Of a stretch of DNA of 64,000 bases, positions 22,901 through 33,568 are shown one piece after another. The translations under genes and the position numbers were made by a program. The DNA is from Pelagicoccus enzymogenes (GTDB taxonomy: Bacteria > Verrucomicrobiota > Verrucomicrobiia > Opitutales > Opitutaceae), in contig NZ_JACYFG010000061.1 in NCBI RefSeq assembly GCF_014803405.1, forward strand, positions 124,001 through 188,000. The letters run 5' to 3'. Below the pieces are notes generated by a model. It was not told the origin of the DNA, searched no databases, and was given only the letters and a program-made list of their open reading frames with translations. Numbering within the stretch: the stretch's first letter is position 1; each line of letters opens with the position of its first letter.

Positions 22901-23821
22901 AATGTTACGGTCAGTCGCACCATACCAGTTGGTAAGGAAGTCCGCTGGCGTACCTGCCATGGGGCGGTTGGCGTTGATTTGCCCCCACTCGCCATTGGCA
23001 TCAATCTGTGTGAAGACGCCTTCGCCCAGATTCGGCTGCCAGCGTAAAGCAGAGTAGATACGGCGGTCGTTGTTGAAAGTTCCCTTTTGACGAAACTTCG
23101 CCTCGTCGTTCAAGGCCACCACACGGATCGACAATTCGTCCTCGATGATCGTCTTGTTGAGGTCAACCATGCCGCGGATGGATCCGTAGCTGTCGAACTT
23201 CAGCTCTACAGAGCGCTCGTCACCCGCCATCATTGGGGTCTTGAGCGTGTTGTTGATAAGGCCAGCGGGGCTTCCCAAACCAAAAAGGATCGAGTTAGGA
23301 CCACGGCTGATGTCCACGCGATTGAGGCTGTACCAGTCGATTGGAATATCAGTTGGGAAGAAATCGCGAGTGATGTCCGCGCTGTTCAATCCGCGTATAC
23401 GAGTCGTGCGGTGCGGCTCGACCAAAATATCCCGGGCGTGTCCCTTGTCCCACGTATCGCCGCCGTAGAAGTTGCCTTCCACCCCAGCCACTTCCGTGTT
23501 GGTGGTGTAGACAAGAAGCTTTTGCAGGTCCGTAGCGCCGACATCCTTCATGAACTCCGGGGTGATTGCTTGCACGGCAGCCGCGATATCACGCAACTCC
23601 GTATTCAATCGGGATCCGGCAAGCGAGGATGTCGCCATGTAACCAACGTCGTCGCTGCCAGTTACCTCAAAAGGTGACAGCTCATAGATTTCGTCCTCTT
23701 CTTCCTCATCGGAAGTTTGGGCGAACAAAACTGGCGAAACCAGAGTCAAAGCACCTAGCGTGGCGAGATATCTCGGGCTACGGTACCTTCGTGGGGTTAT
23801 GTTTTTTTCGAATCTACTCAT
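19988..23821 (-). CDS. Very large TonB-dependent outer-membrane receptor
   Basis: The product has 1277 residues, longer than most TonB receptors and in line with oversized receptors in Verrucomicrobiota. A signal peptide (ending VLFAQ) precedes an acidic stretch with EEEEDEIYELSPFEV, the usual conserved start in this phylum. The plug domain contains TRIRGLNSADITRDFF and RVDISRGPNSILFGLGSPAG. The C-terminus WSISNTIRF ends in Phe, typical of outer-membrane barrels. It is divergent from the GH2 gene at 24486 across a 664-bp region with two candidate operators. The likely role is uptake of oligosaccharides released by the neighbouring enzymes; the substrate is unknown. Confidence 0.9.
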   Translation of the reverse strand: MSRFEKNITPRRYRSPRYLATLGALTLVSPVLFAQTSDEEEEDEIYELSPFEVTGSDDVGYMATSSLAGSRLNTELRDIAAAVQAITPEFMKDVGATDLQKLLVYTTNTEVAGVEGNFYGGDTWDKGHARDILVEPHRTTRIRGLNSADITRDFFPTDIPIDWYSLNRVDISRGPNSILFGLGSPAGLINNTLKTPMMAGDERSVELKFDSYGSIRGMVDLNKTIIEDELSIRVVALNDEAKFRQKGTFNNDRRIYSALRWQPNLGEGVFTQIDANGEWGQINANRPMAGTPADFLTNWYGATDRNIVTNDEYWTDPGDAEGLAGFGAHEAIYGAQSVGGQVWDDHPVSFYGDPTNAAVGVPGGPDAMVLRGWNNVNGGGWGSYVGLTNPNWELGNGNHEKNQAAYYANNPVVSGIIDGYENLTGRSFRGFGQGMWPTQMIIDGPIAELVREQNLVGPNKSEFNDFETFNIVATQTYLDGRLGWNFAYNDQSYRSGYTNAMEGLWGGNIISIDINESLRGGEGNNPNVGRLFTIGEGRGGIFEKKRENWRATVFGEVSGDDFFDSDSLFATVLGKHTFTGVASSQKFDYFDRNFAMYRWDEQFSEDLGWSRPGYATWRGIHYLSDSILDTTSMDQITGVTGVTASQNPALNQSVLAFGFNDEGGREWGQSNFGLLNWQTDLDKLYDGAREGYDVTDSKVFVWQGDMLNGAIVPIFGWREDDYEAYRKPSPTRFEVDGVMTEFGRDAIYNNVLPYSDNWVYDSERSVPIIASAQRRSWSVALHGEELLNLFGRELPKGMGVSLLFNDSSSFRPSDVATDVYNRQEANPSGNTRDVSLLLSAMDNKFSLRVTKYKTTQENTPFIGDAPAFNRNKAILGRSMDGMMWEIGPHWGALPETDEAAANRWQPTPEWVVNNWMFGEGNYDSAVANTPLPADWRDNPEIMNQPLRIRAAAVPGSPNYVAQGDINPDLDLPYVAPPLTAEEVAYRSEWYRARSDAEWSNPVDPVFWDAMNFERIEAAWGGFWELTAWQVPSTSRSLNNLESTGIEYEFTANPLDNWRVTFNASKAEAVRSNVLAAWDEYIENSMDMWFDGGYALYDEPGMDYWSIKGFYDIPESPGNQLGTGGRLGTGYGSEILAKYYQAKATEGQLVNELREWHFNLITNYSFVDGKFKGLGIGGAYRWMDESNLGYYPKYDADANAWVNDLSNPIKGSSEDYVDAWVSYETEIGGDKSWSIQLNVYDLFADDELIPVRANPDGSIAQVRIPGETRWSISNTIRF

Positions 23822-24017
23822 CTATATTTGTGAGTTTGGTTTGTTAGTTTACAGTAGGTTGCATCGCGGTGTCGTCGCAACGCGCAGGGGCACGAGTACC
23901 CAACGAAACAATGATATTTCTTGTATGATGCCCCTAGGAGGAGCGGGGCGACTGAGGAAAACATCAATTCGTGGGGTAGTGGTGCCATAAAGTAGCAAGA
24001 CTTGCCCTTTCACTCAA

Positions 24018-24033
24018 TCCCCCAATCGGGGGA
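24018..24033. promoter_or_regulatory. Candidate operator, TCCCCC-N4-GGGGGA palindrome, site 3
   Basis: The sequence tcccccaatcggggga has perfect arms. It lies 197 bp upstream of the divergent TonB receptor start, closer to that gene than to the GH2 gene. Confidence 0.6.
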
Positions 24034-24281
24034 ATTCATGAGACGGAAGAATCCTCAGCGAGGCGTATTACGCATTTCTTCCGGGCAAGCATCTCTGCCC
24101 TAACAGTGGTCTTGCTCCAGTAAATCTGTCAGCCGCTCAAACGTGAGTTTCCCCCAATCCCCGCCTTGCGCAATAAGAAGGATGCGCAGCTGCATGTCCA
24201 CGCGATGGATACAATTCATAAGTTGCATATGACTACATATTCGAGCGGGGCAAACAACACTCCATACGCCTCCCTTTCTAG

Positions 24282-27614
<3,333 letters not shown>

Positions 27615-27631
27615 ATAAACGACGAACCGGA

Positions 27632-27654
27632 GTGCCCCCTTGACATGAGGGGGA
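27632..27654 (+). terminator. Possible terminator or processing hairpin between GH2 and GH43 genes
   Basis: CCCCCT-N7-AGGGGG forms a stem just after the GH2 stop, with a T run (ttttt) only about 20 bp later. A second small hairpin, GGTGAG-N7-CTCACC, lies near 27694, just before the GH43 gene. These may trim or attenuate transcription between the genes. Confidence 0.35.
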
Positions 27655-27738
27655 CGTTCAAAGCGCTCCCCTTTTTATCCTAACGTTTCAAGAAAGGTGA
27701 GGCTTTATCTCACCCCCACCCTCACAGAAAGTTAAAAG

Positions 27739-29574
27739 ATGAGATTTCTAGCATCCACCCTAGTTCTTTCCACCGTATTGCTCACGACCGCGTCATGCAC
27801 TAAGGAACCCTCTCAAAAAGAGACGGCTAAAGACGCCTATTTGCTCACATCCTTTCGAGACAACGGAGATGGCCTCCACCTCGCCTACAGTTACGACGCC
27901 AAAGACTGGACCGATCTCGACACGATCTATCTGAAACCAAAAGTCGGCTCAAAGCTCATGCGCGACCCCGACATCAAGCAAGGTCCAGACGGTACCTACC
28001 ACATGGTTTGGACCAGTGGTTGGGGCGACCTTGGCATTGGCTACGCCTACTCGAAGGACCTGCAAAACTGGTCCGAGCAAAAGTTCATTCCGCTCATGGA
28101 AAACTTCGAAGGCGCCAAACTCTGCTGGGCTCCCGAACTTTTCTTCGACGAGGCCAAACAACAATTCCTCATCGTTTGGTCCACCGCGATCGATAACGCT
28201 CCTACTCCAGACGACGAATTCCGCGCCTACTACTCCCTGACGAAGGACTTCGAGAGCTTCACGGATCCCGCCCTCTTCTTCGATCCTGGTTTCAACAACA
28301 TCGATACCACGCTCCTGAAGCAGGGTAGCGCCTACTACGCCATCCTCAAGGAAACGGACGACCAAGGGGCCCAAGACTACGGCTCGATCTACGCCGCCAA
28401 AGCCGAAAGCCTGCTCGGTCCTTACACCCTGCTCGAGTCTCCCATCCTACGCAAGGAGCAAGCCGAGGGTCCCACCGTGGTGGATACAGCTGAAGGCGTC
28501 GTCGTTTACTACGACTACTACGTAAACCACCGCTACGGCGGAAAGATATCGAAAGACTGGATACAGTGGGAGGAAGTACCGGGAGACATCGCTTTCCCCG
28601 ACGGCCAACGCCACGGTTCCATCCTATCCGTACCCTTAGAGCTCGTAGAATCCCTACGTTCTCAAGCTGCCTCCGTGGCGCCCCAGCCTGCCCTGAAAGG
28701 CGAATTCACCGCCGACCCCGCCATCCGCGCCTTCGGCGACCGCTATTACATTTACCCCACCTCCGACCGCCCCTACTGGAATACCAAGGAGTTTGCGGTC
28801 TGGTCTTCGCCCAACCTCGTAGATTGGGAGAAAGAAACCGTTTTCATGGACCTTCGCCACGATGTGTCCTGGGCCAACAACAAGGCATGGGCGCCCGACT
28901 GCATCGAAAAGGACGGCAAATACTACTTCTACTTCTGCGGCGAGCATAGCATTGGCGTCGCCGTCGCCGACTCCCCTACCGGTCCGTTCCACGACGCCCT
29001 CGATCGCTCGCTCATCGACAATGAAAAGATCAAGACCTTCAGCATCGACCCCTACGCCTTCATCGACGACGACGGCCAAGCCTACCTCTACTTCGGCAAC
29101 GGTACACCCACTGTGTATCGACTAAACGATGACATGATTTCCTTTGACGGCGACCCTGTGGAGTTTCCGTTGAAAGACTTCCGCGAAGGCATCGTGGTTT
29201 TCAAACGCAACGGACTGTACTACTTCATGTGGTCCATCGACGACGCCCGCAGCCCCGACTACCGCGTCGGCTGGGGCACCTCGACTTCCCCTTACGGCCC
29301 CGTCACCACTCCCGAAGAGAACTTCATCGTCCTCCGCCAAAACGGCCCTGCCCAAGGCACCGCCCATCACAGCATCGTCAACGTCCCCGGCACCGACCGC
29401 TGGTACGTCGCCTACCATCGTCACGCCATACCCGGCGGTGGCGGCTACAAGCGCGAAACCTGCATTGTCGAGATGAAGTTCGACGCCGAGGGCAACATCC
29501 TTCCCATGGATCCGATGTCCGACCCGTTCGCCGATAATCCCGCTGGGGAGCCAATCTCGCTATCCGCAAAATGA
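27739..29574 (+). CDS. Lipoprotein with two tandem GH43-type five-bladed propellers
   Basis: The product has 611 residues. The N-terminus ends in a lipobox-like TASC with Cys20, so it is probably lipid-anchored. The first propeller (about 30-320) has candidate catalytic acids in MRDPDIK (~75), NNIDTTLL (~188) and AEGPTVV (~242). The second (about 322-600) has the classic GH43 triad in FTADPAIRAF (~325), FSIDPYAF (~436) and FREGIVVF (~482). GH43 enzymes act on arabinofuranosides, xylosides or galactans; the substrate cannot be fixed from sequence. Its TGA stop overlaps the ATG of the next gene (ATGA), so the two are translationally coupled. Confidence 0.88.
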   Translation: MRFLASTLVLSTVLLTTASCTKEPSQKETAKDAYLLTSFRDNGDGLHLAYSYDAKDWTDLDTIYLKPKVGSKLMRDPDIKQGPDGTYHMVWTSGWGDLGIGYAYSKDLQNWSEQKFIPLMENFEGAKLCWAPELFFDEAKQQFLIVWSTAIDNAPTPDDEFRAYYSLTKDFESFTDPALFFDPGFNNIDTTLLKQGSAYYAILKETDDQGAQDYGSIYAAKAESLLGPYTLLESPILRKEQAEGPTVVDTAEGVVVYYDYYVNHRYGGKISKDWIQWEEVPGDIAFPDGQRHGSILSVPLELVESLRSQAASVAPQPALKGEFTADPAIRAFGDRYYIYPTSDRPYWNTKEFAVWSSPNLVDWEKETVFMDLRHDVSWANNKAWAPDCIEKDGKYYFYFCGEHSIGVAVADSPTGPFHDALDRSLIDNEKIKTFSIDPYAFIDDDGQAYLYFGNGTPTVYRLNDDMISFDGDPVEFPLKDFREGIVVFKRNGLYYFMWSIDDARSPDYRVGWGTSTSPYGPVTTPEENFIVLRQNGPAQGTAHHSIVNVPGTDRWYVAYHRHAIPGGGGYKRETCIVEMKFDAEGNILPMDPMSDPFADNPAGEPISLSAK

Positions 29575-30263
29575 AGCATACCAGCGTCCTTCTCATTTCC
29601 GCAGCGCTTTCGCTGCCTGCAAGCCAAGCGAAGGTCCCCGAAAACGCAATCGAGCCCGGCGAGGCTCCTCACTCGTCCAACCCGATCTTGCCAGGTTATT
29701 TCGCGGACCCATCCGTAGTTGAATTTGAAGGACACTACTTTATCTACGCCACCCTCGATCCCGGGGGTGGCCAAACCTGCTTCGACGAGCTTACGTTCAC
29801 GGACGACGGTCTCATCGCAAAGGTCATCCCCACTCACCAAGGTCCAGAGCTCGTCCAAAACCGACTCGACGGCTCCTTCATCGAGCCGGCCGCCATCACC
29901 GCCTCCAGCCAGCTGAGCGATCGCCACGCTCCAGAACGCGCAACCGACGATAACTACGCCACGCGCTGGGTTCCCGCAGCTGACGACGTGACCCCCTGGA
30001 TACAGATCGACCTAGGTTCCTCGCGAAGAGTTAACCAACTCCAAATTCGCCCCGAATTAACCTGGAAGGACTACCACTTCACTGTCGAAAGTTCCGTAGA
30101 CGGCCAAAACTGGACAGTCGCTGCCAGCTTCCTCGACCAGGCGGCGACCGGTTCGCCCATCATCGTCGAGAGCCCGCCAACCGCCCGCTACTTCAAAGTT
30201 AGCTCTCCCACCACCATAGACTCCATGACGCAGCCATCTATTTTCGAGTGGCAGGTCGAGTGA
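29571..30263 (+). CDS. Internally deleted GH43-CBM32 remnant (discoidin-domain protein)
   Basis: The product has 230 residues. After a signal peptide (ending SQAK) it begins like a GH43 enzyme: NPILPGYFADPSVVEFEGHY and IYATLDP. It then jumps directly to GQTCFDELTFTDDGL and IPTHQGPELV, which in intact relatives lies at the end of the catalytic domain. About 250 residues of propeller, with two of the three catalytic acids, are therefore missing without a frame break. A complete F5/8-type C (CBM32) domain follows (about 105-230; WIQIDLGSSRRV). It may now act only as a secreted sugar-binding protein, or be decaying. It is coupled to the upstream GH43 gene by a 4-bp overlap. Confidence 0.8.
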   Translation: MKHTSVLLISAALSLPASQAKVPENAIEPGEAPHSSNPILPGYFADPSVVEFEGHYFIYATLDPGGGQTCFDELTFTDDGLIAKVIPTHQGPELVQNRLDGSFIEPAAITASSQLSDRHAPERATDDNYATRWVPAADDVTPWIQIDLGSSRRVNQLQIRPELTWKDYHFTVESSVDGQNWTVAASFLDQAATGSPIIVESPPTARYFKVSSPTTIDSMTQPSIFEWQVE

Positions 30264-30394
30264 GCCCTCCGGAATCATTCAGACATCATTCGCACTGCAC
30301 GAACGGGCGTCAGGCCTTATCATCCTTCAAACTGTCAGTGAAAACTCTTTTCGATTCTAAGACACTTAACAGGTAAGCACACGATCCCAATCTT

Positions 30395-32812
30395 ATGACC
30401 CCTTATCTGAAAACGATCCTGACGGGCAGCATTGCTCTCTTCACTGCAACTTTCGCAACCGCGGAACCGATCAACACCGCCCAGCAAATCCTCACCCACC
30501 CGGCATCGGTTAAGGAGATCATGCAGCGGGTCGCCGACTTCCAAGAGCGAGAATTCGGCGGCGTCATCGAGACTGATTGGAAAGTCGGCACCTACTACAG
30601 CGGCCTCTACGCCGCCTACCAAGCCACCGGCGACGAGACCTTCCGCGAAAAAGCCCTCGCCTGGTGCGAAGCCGCCGACTGGAAACTCTCCGAACAACAC
30701 TTCTTCGCAGACGACATCTGCGCCGCCCAAACCTTCCTCGACGTCTACCTCGACGAGAAGCAGCCGCACCAGATAGCCGATACCATCGCCGCCCTCGAAC
30801 CTTACTTCGGCAAGGAAACCATCGCCCGCGAAGAACTCGCCCACGTTGTCTGGAAGGGCGAGCCACGCCCCTTCACCGGCCGCAACGTCTGGTGGTGGTG
30901 CGACTCCCTTTACATGGCCCCTCCCGTCCTCACCCGCATGTATTCGGCCACTGGAGACCAACGCTACCTCGACCTGCTGCATGAAATGTACTGGGACACC
31001 GTCGACTTCCTCTTCAGCGAGGAGGACGGACTCTTCTACCGAGACGAAAGCTACTTCGGCAAAAAGACCCCGAGCGGCAAACCCGTCTTCTGGTCCCGCG
31101 GCAACGGCTGGGTCTACGGTGGCCTCATCCGCACCCTCGATCACCTTCCCGCCGACGATCCCCGCCGCCAGGACTACATCGACCTCTTCGTCAAAATGAC
31201 CCGCGTTCTCGTCGATATCCAACAAGACGACGGCATGTGGCGCCCCGGCCTCATCGATCCGGATTGGAAACCCATGAAGGAAAGCAGCGGCACCTCCTTT
31301 TTCACCTACGGCCTCCTCGCCGGCATCAACCGCGGCTACCTCGACAAAAAAGCCTACCTGCCCGTCGCCCTCAAAGGCTGGGAAGGCCTCGTCAGTTGCA
31401 TCAATACCGACGGCCGCCTCGGCTACGCCCAGCTCGTAGGCGGCGCCCCCGAGCACGTCCGCCCCAGCGACTCCATCGACTACACCCACGGCGCCTTTCT
31501 CCTCGCCGCAAGCGAGCTCTACAAGATGGACCTCACAAACAGCGACTTCGCCGAGCTAGAAGATCCCTACGAAATCAAGCTTCTCGCCCGCGACGGCGTC
31601 TGGACCTGGTTCAACGACGAACGCGTCCTCTATGATGGCGCTGGCCTTTACATCGGCTCCATCGACTCCCAAGGCACCAGCCGCATCGATTACTACAGCA
31701 CCATTCTCGTGCAAAGCCCTTTCGCCTATCGCCCCTACCCGCTTAGCAGCTGGCAGAGCAAGGACGACCACAACAACCCCGCGATCCTCCAGCTCGCCTC
31801 CGGCAATCTCCTCACCGCCTACGCCAAGCACCACCTCGAGCCCGTCTGGTACACCCGCCACGGAACGAAGAAAGGCCCCGACAACTGGCGAACCGTAAAC
31901 TGGTCGGAGGAAAAGGCCATCGAGGCACCCGCCAAAACCACTTACAACAACCTCGTGCAGCTCACCGCCGAAAACGACCGCGTCTTCAACTTCATGCGCT
32001 GCGTCGGCTGGAATCCCACCCTACTCATCTCCGAAGACGAAGGCCAAACCTGGAGCGACCCCATCGAGCTCGTTCGCTCCGGCAACGACCGCACTCGACC
32101 CTACGTCAAGTACGCCAACAACGGCACCGACCGCATCGACCTCATCTTCACCGACGCCCATCCACGCAAGGACCACGAGAACAACGTCTACCACATCTAC
32201 TACCAGAACGAAGCCTTCCACAAAAGCGACGGCACCTTCATCCGTAGTCTCGAAGAGGTGAAGACAAAGCCCCTCCTCCCTTCCGACGGCACCCGCATCT
32301 ACGCAGGCACAGAAGCCGGACGCGGCTGGGTATGGGATCTCGAATACGACAAGCTCGGCCAACCCGTCGCCGCCTTCATCAACTCCGTCGATCACGAAGT
32401 GGGCAACGACCTGCGCTACCGCATCGCCCATTGGGATAACGTATCCAAAACCTGGACCCAGCAGCAGATCGCCTTCGCTGGCACCCATCTCTACGACCGC
32501 GAGGAGCACTACGCGGGAGGCATCGCCATCGATCCGCAAAACACGGATGTGATTTACCTCTCCGCCGACGTCGACCCAGCCACCGGCCAAGCCAACAGCA
32601 CCGGCCGCTATCAAATGTTCCGCGGCACCTTGCAAAATGGCTCTTGGACTTTCGAACAACTGACGAACGACGCCCAAGTTGACAACATTCGCCCCATCGT
32701 CCCCCGCGATCACGACTTCGACAAAATCGCCATCTGGGTCCAAGGCCGCTACACCACCTACGAAGACTACGAAACCTCCATCGTCGGCATCCTGGAGAAG
32801 GCTGAAAACTAA
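30395..32812 (+). CDS. GH105 unsaturated glucuronyl hydrolase fused to a BNR_4-type propeller
   Basis: The product has 805 residues with a signal peptide (ending FATAE). Residues of about 25-390 form an (alpha/alpha)6 barrel of GH105/YteR type, with NVWWWCDSLYMAPPVL near residue 169 holding a likely catalytic Asp, and WSRGNGWVYGGL near 235. GH105 removes the 4,5-unsaturated uronic acid left by polysaccharide lyases. Residues of about 395-800 resemble the BNR_4 seven-bladed propeller family (LLISEDEGQTWSDP is an Asp-box). Some families with this fold are ulvan lyases, so one polypeptide may both cut and trim uronic-acid chains; that part is inference. It ends the forward cluster that starts at 24486. 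Confidence 0.85.
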   Translation: MTPYLKTILTGSIALFTATFATAEPINTAQQILTHPASVKEIMQRVADFQEREFGGVIETDWKVGTYYSGLYAAYQATGDETFREKALAWCEAADWKLSEQHFFADDICAAQTFLDVYLDEKQPHQIADTIAALEPYFGKETIAREELAHVVWKGEPRPFTGRNVWWWCDSLYMAPPVLTRMYSATGDQRYLDLLHEMYWDTVDFLFSEEDGLFYRDESYFGKKTPSGKPVFWSRGNGWVYGGLIRTLDHLPADDPRRQDYIDLFVKMTRVLVDIQQDDGMWRPGLIDPDWKPMKESSGTSFFTYGLLAGINRGYLDKKAYLPVALKGWEGLVSCINTDGRLGYAQLVGGAPEHVRPSDSIDYTHGAFLLAASELYKMDLTNSDFAELEDPYEIKLLARDGVWTWFNDERVLYDGAGLYIGSIDSQGTSRIDYYSTILVQSPFAYRPYPLSSWQSKDDHNNPAILQLASGNLLTAYAKHHLEPVWYTRHGTKKGPDNWRTVNWSEEKAIEAPAKTTYNNLVQLTAENDRVFNFMRCVGWNPTLLISEDEGQTWSDPIELVRSGNDRTRPYVKYANNGTDRIDLIFTDAHPRKDHENNVYHIYYQNEAFHKSDGTFIRSLEEVKTKPLLPSDGTRIYAGTEAGRGWVWDLEYDKLGQPVAAFINSVDHEVGNDLRYRIAHWDNVSKTWTQQQIAFAGTHLYDREEHYAGGIAIDPQNTDVIYLSADVDPATGQANSTGRYQMFRGTLQNGSWTFEQLTNDAQVDNIRPIVPRDHDFDKIAIWVQGRYTTYEDYETSIVGILEKAEN

Positions 32813-32820
32813 CTCGCATT

Positions 32821-33081
32821 AAAGTACCCACTAAGCCGATACAAAGAACCTACCAAGTCGAGCCAGCCAAAGACGGACAGCCAGGCCGCTGGCCCCTAAT
32901 CCTCGACCAATACTCCAAAGGCACCGGCTACCAACCCTACGTCACTGACGACCTTTCGAGCGGGCAATTCACCCCCGCCGAGAACTTCACCTTTCCTTTC
33001 CACTTTCGCCACGGCTCCGTCATTCCCTTGAACCAAGAGGAACTCGAGCGCCTCGAAAAAAAATGGGGCGAGAGCGAGTAA
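32821..33081 (+). pseudogene. Orphan C-terminal fragment of a GH43-like hydrolase gene
   Basis: The frame is open from 32806 to a TAA at 33079 and reads as a coherent protein tail with no start codon. It contains GRWPLILDQYSKGTGYQPYV, TDDLSSGQFTPAENF and RHGSVIPLNQEELERLEKKW. The RHG-[ST]-V-[IL]-P-x-x-x-E-E ending is typical of the C-terminus of secreted GH43-like enzymes. The remaining 5' part of the gene is absent, so this is a relic of a deletion or rearrangement. It fills the first third of the 756-bp gap after the GH105 fusion. Confidence 0.65.
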
Positions 33082-33275
33082 TAAACGAGAGCCAGCGGCC
33101 GCTCTCCCAGCAGCCACAAACACTGCAGGAGCGCGTTACAAGCAGCCGGGATTAAACCCAAATCAGATTCAGCTTTAGCAAGCTAACCAACGACGAACTT
33201 CCACAAAGCGCAGGGCTAAAAAGTCCTGTGCTTTTTTCATGTATCCAGAGGAAAGCCCCTTCCCTAGAGGTAAAT

Positions 33276-33291
33276 TCCCCCGTTTGGGGGG
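33276..33291. promoter_or_regulatory. Candidate operator, TCCCCC-N4-GGGGG palindrome, site 5
   Basis: The sequence tcccccgtttgggggg has perfect 5-bp arms, 278 bp upstream of the GH115 start. A possible -10 element (tgatataaacaat) lies about 30 bp downstream. The rest of 33082-33568 contains no gene that I can support. Confidence 0.6.
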
Positions 33292-33568
33292 TGGCCACCA
33301 AACTAGCGAACTGATATAAACAATAGGCGGTCTCTCCAATTCCTAGCGCCTACCCCAGTACCCTGCCGCTCCGGCAGACTAAGGCACATTTGTGCCCGTC
33401 CCCTGAATACAAGTAGCCACCTTTATTTCTAGATACCTTGTCCCACCCGAGAATGGGAGCTTAGAGCAGCCCCCCACTTCCGTTCCCTCTTTACTCGGGA
33501 TCCACTCGCAACCCCAGCCCTAATCCTAACCAGAGAGCCCATAGAGCCCTCCCAAATCCTGTAGCCAA

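Noticed and set aside
30395-32812. Naming the propeller half an ulvan lyase
   Set aside because: Only fold-level resemblance is visible; no sulfatases or rhamnosidases typical of ulvan loci are in the window, so the activity is left open.
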